Positions 56,988 to 64,000 of a DNA stretch of 64,000 nucleotides are shown one piece after another. The position numbers and the translations under genes were made by a program. The DNA comes from Rehaibacterium terrae (GTDB taxonomy: Bacteria > Pseudomonadota > Gammaproteobacteria > Xanthomonadales > Xanthomonadaceae), in contig NZ_JACHHX010000017.1 of the NCBI RefSeq assembly GCF_014202935.1, positions 1 through 64,000 of the forward strand, written 5' to 3'. Every line of letters begins with the position of its first letter. The first letter of the stretch is position 1. The notes under the pieces are model-generated. The model was not told the origin of the DNA. It saw only the letters and a program-made list of their open reading frames with translations, and searched no databases.

Positions 56988-58385
56988 TCAAAGCACCTCG
57001 GAAGCGAAATCGGCCAGCCGCGAGCGCTCGCCGCGACGCAGGGTGACGTGGGCGCTGTGATGCCAGCTCTTGAAGCGGTCCACTGCGTAGGTCAAGCCGG
57101 AGGTCGTTTCGGTGAGGTAGGGGGTGTCGATCTGTTCGACGTTGCCCAGACACACGATCTTGGTGCCGGGGCCGGCGCGGGTGATCAGGGTCTTGAGTTG
57201 CTTCGGGGTGAGGTTCTGCGCCTCGTCGACGATCAGCCAGCGGCTCAGGAAGGTGCGTCCGCGCATGAAGTTCATGGAGCGGATCTTGATCCGGCTCGCG
57301 AGCAGATCGTTGGTCGCCGCGCGGCCCCAGGCGCCGCCCTCCTGATTGTGGGTGAGCACTTCGAGGTTGTCGGTGAGTGCGCCCATCCACGGCGTCATCT
57401 TCTCCTCCTCGGTGCCGGGCAGGAAGCCGATATCCTCGCCGACGCTGACCGTGGCGCGGGTCATGATGATTTCGCGGTAGCGCTGCTGGTCCATGGTCTG
57501 GGCCAGGCCGGCAGCGAGCGCCAGCAGGGTCTTGCCGGTTCCCGCAGTGCCGAGCAGGGTGACGAAGTCGATGTCCGGGTCCATCAGCGCGTTGAGCGCG
57601 AAGTTCTGCTCGCGGTTGCGCGCCAGCACGCCCCAGACGGCGTGCTGCTGGTGGCGGTAGTCGTCGATGATCTGCAGCACGGCGCGCTCGCCGTCGGTCC
57701 TGATCACCTTGAGCTCGACCTCTTCGTCGCCGGGCAGGTAGAGGAATTGGTTGGGCTGCCACTGCTCGTCGCCGGTCAGCTTCAGCTCATAGTAGGTGCG
57801 CCCCTTGTCGGTCCAGCTGCGCAGCTCGGCCTCGTGACGATCCCAGAAATCCGCGGGCAGCTCGGTGCTGCCGGTGTACAGCAGGCTGAAGTCGTCCAGC
57901 GCGCGGTCGTTCTCGTAGTCCTCGGCCGGCACACTGCAGATCGAGGCCTTGATGCGCAGATTGATGTCCTTGGACACCAGCACCACCGGCACGCCCGGGT
58001 TCTCCTCACGCAGGGCGAGGATGGCGCCGAGGATCTGGTTGTCCGGCATCACCGTGCCGAACTTCTGGCTGATATCGACCGGCCTGGTCTGGAAGTGCAG
58101 GCGGCCGATCTTGCCGCCGTTGCGCAGTTGCAGTGCCTGCGGGCGGACCAGGGTGAGGCCGTTTTCGATCGGTGCGCCGCCGTGCGATTCGATCAGTTCA
58201 TTGAGGAAACGGCTGACCTGGCGGGCATTGCGGCTGGCTTCGGAATTGCCCTTCTTCGCGGCGTCGAGCTCTTCGAGCACCATCATCGGCAGGAAGACGT
58301 CGTGCTCCTCGAACTTGAACAGCGCAGTCGGGTCGTGCATCAGCACGTTGGTGTCGAGGACGTAGATGCGCTTGCTTCTGGTCAT
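56988..58385 (-). CDS. PhoH2-type PIN-PhoH ATPase
   Basis: 465 residues. An N-terminal PIN nuclease domain (YVLDTNVLMHDPTALFKFEEHD, then ELDAAKKG and VVLVSKDINLRIKA for the acidic cluster) is fused to a C-terminal PhoH ATPase with Walker A GTAGTGKTLLALAAGL and Walker B WLIVDEAQNL. PhoH2 proteins are described as RNA helicase/RNases. Despite the name there is no PHO box upstream. Probably monocistronic. Confidence 0.92.
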   Translation of the reverse strand: MTRSKRIYVLDTNVLMHDPTALFKFEEHDVFLPMMVLEELDAAKKGNSEASRNARQVSRFLNELIESHGGAPIENGLTLVRPQALQLRNGGKIGRLHFQTRPVDISQKFGTVMPDNQILGAILALREENPGVPVVLVSKDINLRIKASICSVPAEDYENDRALDDFSLLYTGSTELPADFWDRHEAELRSWTDKGRTYYELKLTGDEQWQPNQFLYLPGDEEVELKVIRTDGERAVLQIIDDYRHQQHAVWGVLARNREQNFALNALMDPDIDFVTLLGTAGTGKTLLALAAGLAQTMDQQRYREIIMTRATVSVGEDIGFLPGTEEEKMTPWMGALTDNLEVLTHNQEGGAWGRAATNDLLASRIKIRSMNFMRGRTFLSRWLIVDEAQNLTPKQLKTLITRAGPGTKIVCLGNVEQIDTPYLTETTSGLTYAVDRFKSWHHSAHVTLRRGERSRLADFASEVL

Positions 58386-58467
58386 CGTGGCTTCCTGGCA
58401 TTCGTGCAGCGCGAAACCGCCGGTGCCCGCATCGCGGTCCGGCAGCCTGGGTGGGAGCGGGGTGGGG

Positions 58468-58941
58468 TCACTTGGCGGTCTTGAGCGTCTTCAGTGCGTC
58501 GAGGACGGCCTGCGCATGGCCGGGCACCTTCACCGGCCGCCAGACCTCGCGGATGACGCCGGTCGGGTCGATCAGGAAGGTACTGCGCTCGATGCCCAGC
58601 ACCTTGCGGCCGTACATGTTCTTTTCCTTGATGACGCCGAAGGCGTTGCACACCGACGCGTCGGTGTCGGCGATCAGGTCGAAGGGGAATTCGTACTTGG
58701 CGCAGAAGTTCTGGTGCGACTTCTGCGAGTCGCGCGAGCAGCCCAGGATGACGGCACCGGCACGCTCGAAGCCGGCATGCAGGTCGCGGAAGTCGACGCC
58801 CTCGCGGGTACAGCCGGGGGTGTTGTCCTTGGGGTAGAAGTACAGCACCAGCCATTTGCCGGCGTAGTCGCCGAAGCGGGCCCGGCGGCCGTCGCCGAGG
58901 GTGAATTCCAGATCGGGTACGCGGTCGCCGATGTCCGACAT
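58468..58941 (-). CDS. bcp: Thioredoxin-dependent peroxiredoxin PrxQ/Bcp
   Basis: 157 residues. The peroxidatic cysteine is Cys44 in DNTPGCTREG. The resolving cysteine five residues later, found in the Escherichia coli enzyme, is absent (GVDF). Instead Cys80 (HQNFCAKYEF) lies 36 residues on, the same distance as between Cys48 and Cys84 of Xanthomonas PrxQ. It is therefore the atypical 2-Cys type. It reduces hydroperoxides in the cytoplasm. Order bcp-gcvR-(dapA-bamC) is conserved with enterobacteria. Confidence 0.95.
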   Translation of the reverse strand: MSDIGDRVPDLEFTLGDGRRARFGDYAGKWLVLYFYPKDNTPGCTREGVDFRDLHAGFERAGAVILGCSRDSQKSHQNFCAKYEFPFDLIADTDASVCNAFGVIKEKNMYGRKVLGIERSTFLIDPTGVIREVWRPVKVPGHAQAVLDALKTLKTAK

Positions 58942-59012
58942 CGTCACTTCCGGGCGGTGGCCTGTCCTGGCTCCTTTCTAGCACGTGCCCGTGAAAGGGC
59001 AAGCGCCGGCGA

Positions 59013-59573
59013 TCAGAACTTCATCGGGTCCATGATCGCGTCGAGGTTGAGGTGGTCGCAGAATTCCAGGAAATCGTCGCGCAACGCGGCGATGTGCATG
59101 CTGGCGGGGATGCCGACGGTGATCTGCGCCGAGAACATTTCCGCGCCGGTCTGCATCGCGCGGTAGCGCGAGCAGTGCAGGTTCTCGATGGTGATGCCCT
59201 GCCGGTCGAAGAAGTCGGCGAGCTGGAACAGGATGCCCGGCTTGTCGGCGGCGATGACTTCGATCACGTAGGGCAGCAGGTCGCTCTGCAGGGGCTTGGG
59301 GCCGGTGCGGTACCACACCAGCCGGTAGCCTTCCTCGCGTTCGAGACGGCCGAGCATGGCCTCCAGCTTGGCCACCGCGTCCCACGGCCCGACCGCCAGC
59401 GCGGTCACCGAGACGTCGCGGCCGACGGTGGACAGGCGCGCGTCGACCAGATTGCAGCCGCTGTCGGCGATGCGGCGGGTCACCGCCAGCAGCGGAGACT
59501 CCGGGTGCGTCGCGTAGGCGCTGATCAGCAGGTGGTTTTCGTTGGGGCTGGGGCGGGGAGGCTGGTCGCTCAA
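59013..59573 (-). CDS. gcvR: Glycine cleavage repressor-like double ACT protein (GcvR-like)
   Basis: 186 residues from a TTG at 59573 (SDQPPRPSPNENHLLISAYA); no ATG is suitably placed, and a longer frame to 59762 would overlap the dapA control region. Two ACT domains: ISAYATHPESPLLAVTRRIADSGCNLVDA and IEVIAADKPGILFQLADFFDRQGI. GcvR binds GcvA and glycine in enterobacteria. Here only the ACT pair and the neighbours bcp and dapA support the name. Divergent from dapA. Confidence 0.85.
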   Translation of the reverse strand: MSDQPPRPSPNENHLLISAYATHPESPLLAVTRRIADSGCNLVDARLSTVGRDVSVTALAVGPWDAVAKLEAMLGRLEREEGYRLVWYRTGPKPLQSDLLPYVIEVIAADKPGILFQLADFFDRQGITIENLHCSRYRAMQTGAEMFSAQITVGIPASMHIAALRDDFLEFCDHLNLDAIMDPMKF

Positions 59574-59782
59574 GGCGGAATTCCGGAAAGAAATGACGCG
59601 TGGGCGGCCGGCATCGACGGGCGGGCCATCCGGGCCGCGCGGTAGCGCGCGGATACGGCGGCAGGATACTTGCCCACGCTTGCGTGCCGCAAGGCGAGCC
59701 GTGCGCCGGCCGCGGCCGATATGTGGACTTGTCCGGCGCATCCCAAGTACCATCGCCGCCACTTCAACAAGGCCTTGGCACC

Positions 59783-60676
59783 TTGCGCATCCACGGCAGC
59801 ATCACCGCGCTGGCGACGCCGTTCGACGCCGCCGGACGGCTCGATATCGACGCATGGCGGCGTCTGGTCGAGTCACAGATCACGGCCGGCACCCAGGCCA
59901 TCGTCGTCGCCGGTTCCACCGGCGAGGCGTCGGCGCTGGAGGACGACGAGTATGCCCGCCTGCTCGAATCCGCCGTCGCGCTCGCTGCCGGCCGCATCCC
60001 GGTGCTGGCCGGCACCGGCCTGTCGAACACCGCCAAGACCATCCGCCTGACCCGGCGCGCTGCCGAGCTGGGCGCCGACGCCGCACTGGTGGTGACGCCG
60101 CCCTACGTGCGGCCGACCCAGGAGGGGCTGGTTGCGCACTACAACGCGATCGCCGACCAGGGCGGGTTGCCGGTGGTGCTCTACAACGTGCCGCCGCGCA
60201 CTGGCGGCGATCTGCTGCCGGAGACGGTCGCCCGCCTGTGCGGCCACCCCAACATCGTCGCCATCAAGGAGGCGCGCGCCGAGCCCGAGCGCATGGCCGC
60301 GCTGCTGGCGCTGCGTTCGCAGGGGTTCGCCGTGCTCAGCGGCGACGACCCGACCTGCGTGCGGGCCATGCTTGCCGGCGCCGACGGCGTGATTTCGGTG
60401 GCCTCGAACGTGGTGCCGGCGACGTTCCGTCGCCTGTGCGATCTGGCGCGCGCCGGCGAGGCCGGTTCAGCCGGCAGTCTGGATGCCAGGCTGGCGCCGC
60501 TGTACCGTTTCCTCGCCATCGAACCCAATCCGATTCCGGTCAAGGCGCTGCTGGCGCGTCGCGGCGTCGGCCACGGTCTGCGCCTGCCCCTGCTGCCGCT
60601 CTCCGCTGCTTACGCGGCCGAAGCCGAGGCGATGCTGGCGCTGGCCGACCAACTCGAACAGCAAGCGCGCGGCTGA
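59783..60676 (+). CDS. dapA: 4-hydroxy-tetrahydrodipicolinate synthase
   Basis: 297 residues from a TTG at 59783, the only start close to the conserved N-terminus [13 protein letters not shown]. Condenses pyruvate and aspartate semialdehyde, first step of the lysine/diaminopimelate branch. [14 protein letters not shown], Tyr in [13 protein letters not shown], the Schiff-base Lys in [10 protein letters not shown], and [25 protein letters not shown] are all present. Followed after 26 bases by bamC, as in many gammaproteobacteria. Confidence 0.94.
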   Translation: MRIHGSITALATPFDAAGRLDIDAWRRLVESQITAGTQAIVVAGSTGEASALEDDEYARLLESAVALAAGRIPVLAGTGLSNTAKTIRLTRRAAELGADAALVVTPPYVRPTQEGLVAHYNAIADQGGLPVVLYNVPPRTGGDLLPETVARLCGHPNIVAIKEARAEPERMAALLALRSQGFAVLSGDDPTCVRAMLAGADGVISVASNVVPATFRRLCDLARAGEAGSAGSLDARLAPLYRFLAIEPNPIPVKALLARRGVGHGLRLPLLPLSAAYAAEAEAMLALADQLEQQARG

Positions 60677-60702
60677 GTACCGCGCGACAACAGGAGAAAC
60701 GC

Positions 60703-61197
60703 ATGTCCCTCGTTCCCGCCACCCCGCGCAAACTGTTGATGGTCGCCTTGGCGGTCGCCGTGGCCGGCAGCAGCGGCTGCAGCTGGTTTCGCGGCAAGTC
60801 CGACTACGAGCTGAGTCCCGAGAGCCGTCCGCTGGAAGTGCCGCCCGACCTGACCCTGCCGCGTACCGATCCGGCCATGCAGGTGCCTGAGGTACGCGCC
60901 GCGGCACCGGCCGCGCAGGCCGTGCAGGCGGCATCGGGCTTCACCGTCGCCGACAGCGCCGACAGCGTGTGGCGCCGCATCGGCCTGGCGCTGGAGCGCA
61001 TCGACGGCGTGACCATCGTCAATCGCGCGCAGCTGATCGGCAGCTACGAGGTGCAGTACCAGGGGCAGTCGTTCCTGGTGCGGGCGCAGGCCGACGGCGA
61101 GGCGACCCGCGTGCTCGCGGTCGGCGCCGACGGCCAGCCGCTTTCGTCCGGTCCGGCGGCGCAGTTGCTGGGGCTGCTCAGGCAGCGCATCGGCTGA
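60703..61197 (+). CDS. bamC: BamC-like outer membrane assembly lipoprotein (short form)
   Basis: 164 residues with AGGAGA upstream. Lipoprotein signal peptide with lipobox GSSGC. The region after it, DYELSPESRPLEVPPDLTLP, is the BamC N-terminal signature that contacts BamD. One small domain follows (FTVADSADSVWRRIGLALERI and YEVQYQGQSFLVRA). Escherichia coli BamC has about 344 residues and two helix-grip domains, so this form has only one. Its position after dapA supports the assignment. Confidence 0.85.
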   Translation: MSLVPATPRKLLMVALAVAVAGSSGCSWFRGKSDYELSPESRPLEVPPDLTLPRTDPAMQVPEVRAAAPAAQAVQAASGFTVADSADSVWRRIGLALERIDGVTIVNRAQLIGSYEVQYQGQSFLVRAQADGEATRVLAVGADGQPLSSGPAAQLLGLLRQRIG

Positions 61198-61220
61198 TCG
61201 CGGGTTCAATCCGGCATCGA

Positions 61221-61248
61221 CGAAGGGCAGCCCATGGGCTGCCCTTCG
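61221..61248 (+). terminator. Hairpin terminator after bamC
   Basis: A perfect 28-base palindrome CGAAGGGCAGCC-CATG-GGCTGCCCTTCG, 24 bases after the bamC stop. No T-tract. Confidence 0.65.
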
Positions 61249-61412
61249 TGTATCGAAGGGCCGGGGGCCGGGAAAGCGCGGCAATGCAGCCCGGATGGAG
61301 CCAAGCGCGATCCGGGGTGCCCGCTGATCCCGCGGTCTTGCGGCGTGCTCCCGCGTGTGGCGCCACTGTTGCCGGAACGTCGACTCCGTGCCGCCCTTTC
61401 CAGAGTCCCGGG

Positions 61413-61736
61413 TCAGCGCTCCAGGAACTGCAGCTTGTCCGGCTTGCCGTCCCACTCGGCGGCGTCGGCCGGGGGATCCTTGCGGGTGGTGATGACCGGC
61501 CAGACCTGCGACAGCTCGGCGTTGAGCTGGATGAAGTGCTCCTGGCCGGCCGGCACGTCGTCCTCCGGGAAGATCGCATTGGCCGGGCACTCCGGCTCGC
61601 AGAGCGTGCAGTCGATGCACTCCACCGGGTCGATCACCAGAAAGTTCGGGCCTTCGTGGAAGCAGTCCACTGGGCACACCTCGACGCAGTCGGTGTACTT
61701 GCAGCGGATGCAGTTCTCGGTGACGACGAAGGGCAT
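61413..61736 (-). CDS. fdxA: 7Fe-8S ferredoxin FdxA
   Basis: 107 residues. The N-terminal [3Fe-4S]/[4Fe-4S] cluster motifs are [19 protein letters not shown] and [16 protein letters not shown]. The C-terminal extension of about 45 residues is typical of the Azotobacter-type FdxA. Carries electrons in the cytoplasm. A -10-like TAGAAT lies at 61769-61774 on the minus strand. Confidence 0.95.
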   Translation of the reverse strand: MPFVVTENCIRCKYTDCVEVCPVDCFHEGPNFLVIDPVECIDCTLCEPECPANAIFPEDDVPAGQEHFIQLNAELSQVWPVITTRKDPPADAAEWDGKPDKLQFLER

Positions 61737-61817
61737 GGCTGGTTCCTGCTGCGTGCGGACAGGCCGAGAATTCTAGCCGCCTGGGTGCGGCTGTGGATGA
61801 TCGGGGTCAGCAAAGCG

Positions 61818-61842
61818 GAAAGCCCGGCATGGCCGGGCTTTC
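61818..61842 (-). terminator. Terminator of tRNA-Glu
   Basis: An 11-bp stem GAAAGCCCGGC (61818-61828) with GCCGGGCTTTC (61832-61842), loop of three. On the minus strand it reads into CTTTCCGCTTTG. Seven bases past the tRNA end. Confidence 0.75.
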
Positions 61843-61848
61843 GGAAGG

Positions 61849-61924
61849 TGGCGCTCCCTAGGGGACTCGAACCCCTGTTCCCGCCTTGAGAGGGCGATGT
61901 CCTGGACCGCTAGACGAAGGGAGC
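61849..61924 (-). tRNA. tRNA-Glu (anticodon CTC)
   Basis: 76 nt with acceptor stem GCTCCCT/AGGGAGC, D-arm TCGTCTAGCGGTCCAGGAC, anticodon loop CTCTCAA, T-arm with TTCGAGT, discriminator G and encoded CCA. The anticodon CTC reads GAG. Its own promoter lies upstream. Confidence 0.95.
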
Positions 61925-61958
61925 AGCGTTGCGCTTGGGTGGCAAGCGGAAAGCGCGT

Positions 61959-61987
61959 AGTATAGGAAGGCTTCGGGCTCTTGGCAA
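61959..61987 (-). promoter_or_regulatory. Promoter of tRNA-Glu
   Basis: On the minus strand TTGCCA (61987-61982), exactly 17 bases, then TATACT (61964-61959). Transcription would begin about 28 bases before the mature tRNA end. Confidence 0.75.
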
Positions 61988-62069
61988 TGGCCCCTGGGCG
62001 AGCGAGTTGCGCGCGCGGCCAGCCCACGCCCGCCATCGCGAAAGGAAACGCCGCGGCCGCGCCGCGCTC

Positions 62070-63455
62070 TTGACGGAACTGTCCGTGCAAAACACCGAAT
62101 TGCGCATCCACCCGCGCGATCAGCACAACATCTCGCGCAAGGCGATCAGCCCCAACGCCCTGCGCGTGCTCTACCGCCTCAAGGATGCCGGTTTCGGCGC
62201 CTATCTGGTGGGCGGTGCGGTTCGCGACCTGCTGATCGGCATCCAGCCCAAGGACTTCGACGTCGCCACCGACGCCACGCCCGAGCAGGTCAAGCACCTG
62301 TTCCGCAACTGCCGGCTGATCGGTCGCCGTTTCCGCCTCGCGCATGTCATCTTCGGTCGCGAGATCGTCGAGGTCGCGACTTTCCGTGCCAACAGCGACG
62401 ACGGCAGCGGTGACCGCGAGCTGGAGAACGGCCGTCTCGTCCGCGACAACGTCTACGGCACCATCGAGGAGGACGCGGTCCGCCGCGACTTCACCGCCAA
62501 CGCGCTGTACTACGCTATCGAGGATTTCTCGGTACGCGACTACGTCGGCGGTTTCGAGGACGTGGCGCAGCGGCGGTTGCGGCTGATCGGCGATCCCGAG
62601 GCGCGCTACCGCGAGGATCCGGTACGCATGCTGCGCGCGGTGCGGCTGGCGGCCAAGCTCGGCTTCGAGATCGACGCCGCATCGGCCGATCCGATCCCGC
62701 GGCTGGCGCCGCTGGTGGTCGACGCGCCGCCGGCGCGGCTGTTCGACGAATGCCTCAAGCTGTTCCTCGCCGGCCATGCCGAACAGAGCTTCCTCGGGCT
62801 GGAGGGGCACGGCCTGCTGCCGGTGCTGTTCCCGGAAACGGCCACGGCATTGGCCGCTGCCGACGGCGGCCGCTCGCGCGAGATGCTGCTGCAGGCGATG
62901 CGCAACACCGACCGTCGCATCGCCGAGGACAAGCCGGTGACGCCGGCCTTCCTGTTCGCCGCGCTGCTGTGGCCGGCCTACCGGCGCGAACTCGAGACGC
63001 TGCGCGGCCAGGGCATGGAGCTGCTGGCGGCGCAGCAGCGCGCCGCCGACCGCGTCACCCTGCACCAGGCGCAGCGCATCGCCCTGCCGCGGCGCTTCTC
63101 CACGCCGATGGAGGAGATCTGGCTGTTGCAGTCGCGCTTCCCGCTGCGCCAGCGCAAGCGGGTGTTCCGGCTGCTGGCGCATCCGCGCTTCCGCGCCGCC
63201 TACGACTTCCTCGAACTGCGCTGCATCGAGTCGCCCGAACTGGCCGATGAGGTCGCCTTCTGGCGCGAGGCGCAGGGACTGCCGCCCGAACAGCTCGCCG
63301 ACCGGCTGGGGCCGCCGCGGCGCGGCTCGAAATCGTCGGCCGCGACCGCTGCCGCCGATGCGGACGGAAATGCCGGCGAGGCCTCCGCGACGAAGAGGAA
63401 GCGCCGCCGCCGTCGCCGCAAATCCGCCGCTGCGGCGCCGGACAAGGGCGAATGA
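62070..63455 (+). CDS. pcnB: Poly(A) polymerase I
   Basis: 461 residues if started at the TTG at 62070; a GTG at 62085 is equally possible and no ATG precedes the conserved region. Class II nucleotidyltransferase with YLVGGAVRDLLIGIQPKDFDVATDATP, the catalytic aspartates in KDFDVAT, HLFRNCRLIGRRFRLAHV and DAVRRDFTANALYY. A basic C-terminal tail (KRKRRRRRRKSAAA) binds RNA. It adds 3' poly(A) tails that promote RNA decay. It overlaps folK by four bases. Divergent from tRNA-Glu. Confidence 0.94.
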   Translation: MTELSVQNTELRIHPRDQHNISRKAISPNALRVLYRLKDAGFGAYLVGGAVRDLLIGIQPKDFDVATDATPEQVKHLFRNCRLIGRRFRLAHVIFGREIVEVATFRANSDDGSGDRELENGRLVRDNVYGTIEEDAVRRDFTANALYYAIEDFSVRDYVGGFEDVAQRRLRLIGDPEARYREDPVRMLRAVRLAAKLGFEIDAASADPIPRLAPLVVDAPPARLFDECLKLFLAGHAEQSFLGLEGHGLLPVLFPETATALAAADGGRSREMLLQAMRNTDRRIAEDKPVTPAFLFAALLWPAYRRELETLRGQGMELLAAQQRAADRVTLHQAQRIALPRRFSTPMEEIWLLQSRFPLRQRKRVFRLLAHPRFRAAYDFLELRCIESPELADEVAFWREAQGLPPEQLADRLGPPRRGSKSSAATAAADADGNAGEASATKRKRRRRRRKSAAAAPDKGE

Positions 63456-63955
63456 GCGCGACGCCGGTTCGGGCCTGGATCGGACTGGGCGGCAATCTCG
63501 GCGACGTGCCGGCCACGCTGCGTGGCGCACTGGATGCGCTGGCCGCGCTGCCGGGCACCCGTCTGGTCGCGGCCTCACGCTTGTATCGCACTCCCGCCTG
63601 GGGCATGACCGACCAGCCGCCATTCGTGAACGCGGCGGCCGGCGTCGACACCGTGCTCGCGCCCGCGACGTTGCTGGCGGCACTGCTCGACATCGAGCGC
63701 GCCGCCGGCCGTGATCGCACGGCGCCGGATGCGCGACGCTGGGGGCCGCGCGCGCTCGATCTCGACCTGCTGCTGTATGGCGCCGAGGTGATCGACCGCC
63801 CCGGCCTGCGCGTCCCCCATCCGCACCTGCACGAACGCGCCTTCGTGCTGGTGCCGCTGGCCGGGATCGCCGCCGACGTGGTCGTGCCCGGGCATGGCCG
63901 GGTCGCCGATCTGCTGGCCGGGGTGGATGCCGCCGGCATCGAGGCGCTACCGTAA
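63452..63955 (+). CDS. folK: 2-amino-4-hydroxy-6-hydroxymethyldihydropteridine diphosphokinase
   Basis: 167 residues. Transfers diphosphate from ATP to the pterin in folate synthesis. IGLGGNLGDVPATL, SRLYRTPAWGMTDQPPFVNAAA and the metal-binding WGPRALDLDLLLYG are complete. The pcnB-folK order with panB next is common in gammaproteobacteria. The ATG is inside the pcnB stop (ATGA). Confidence 0.95.
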   Translation: MSATPVRAWIGLGGNLGDVPATLRGALDALAALPGTRLVAASRLYRTPAWGMTDQPPFVNAAAGVDTVLAPATLLAALLDIERAAGRDRTAPDARRWGPRALDLDLLLYGAEVIDRPGLRVPHPHLHERAFVLVPLAGIAADVVVPGHGRVADLLAGVDAAGIEALP

Positions 63956-63980
63956 CGGTCCCTTCCGCGAGCCCGCCCCC

Positions 63981-64000
63981 ATGTACGCCGGAGACAGCGA
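63981..64000 (+). CDS. Start of the next gene, possibly panB (partial)
   Basis: An ATG at 63981 opens MYAGDS and the window ends. In relatives pcnB-folK is followed by panB (ketopantoate hydroxymethyltransferase). Only position supports this; the sequence is too short to recognise. Confidence 0.35.

Overview
The window is about 68-70% G+C DNA from a gammaproteobacterium of the order Lysobacterales (Xanthomonadales). The basis is: an arginine cluster of the Xanthomonas type (N-acetylornithine carbamoyltransferase, argG, acetylcitrulline deacetylase, a kinase-acetyltransferase fusion, argC, argH); a DksA with a long lysine/alanine-rich tail; FimX; FolE2; and intergenic heptanucleotide-period repeats of a kind I recall from xanthomonad genomes. 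Genus cannot be decided from the sequence alone. Most of the window is ordinary chromosomal core, densely packed, with many ATGA overlaps.

Layout. 1-2,020 is the only clearly accessory stretch. It holds the end of an insertion sequence that truncates an HtrA/DegS-like protease, an internally deleted IS3-type element and a fragment of a helix-turn-helix gene; it ends at a tRNA-Ala gene. 2.1-8.6 kb: RNase D, a lipid-free FGE-fold protein with a helical N-terminus, two acetoacetyl-CoA reductases flanking the PHA regulator PhaR, and GluQRS. 8.7-18.3 kb: HtpX behind a sigma-32-like promoter, FimX, EpmB/EF-P, then MTA deaminase-UbiG-MupP-type phosphatase-squalene/phytoene synthase-like, and FolE2. 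18.3-25.5 kb: M23 peptidase-dihydroorotase-YidD, DksA, a DUF885 peptidase, SufE and CysS. 25.7-34.3 kb: a glycine-zipper protein and the arginine cluster. 34.4-42.1 kb: RlmKL, a PmtA-like methyltransferase, pirin, a second DUF885 protein, PAP2 phosphatase and a GT4 glycosyltransferase. 42.2-52.6 kb: a guanidine-II riboswitch with its Gdx exporter, a J-domain protein, the phoB-phoR-ppk1-ppx phosphate/polyphosphate block, BepA-like protease, glutaredoxin and a CMD protein. 52.8-64 kb: NAD-isocitrate dehydrogenase, ThiD, an XRE regulator with a SulP transporter, PhoH2, the bcp/gcvR/dapA/bamC block, FdxA, tRNA-Glu, PcnB, FolK and the probable start of panB.

The most interesting regulatory signals are a candidate arginine attenuator before the acetylornithine carbamoyltransferase gene (an Arg-containing short ORF, a 12-bp terminator hairpin and a competing 7-base antiterminator segment), the guanidine-II riboswitch, a PHO box before phoB, and a sigma-32 promoter before htpX. 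Two families of short intergenic repeats recur. The heptad family has entered both ends of the argG reading frame. No CRISPR array, prophage, or wholly novel multigene system was seen.
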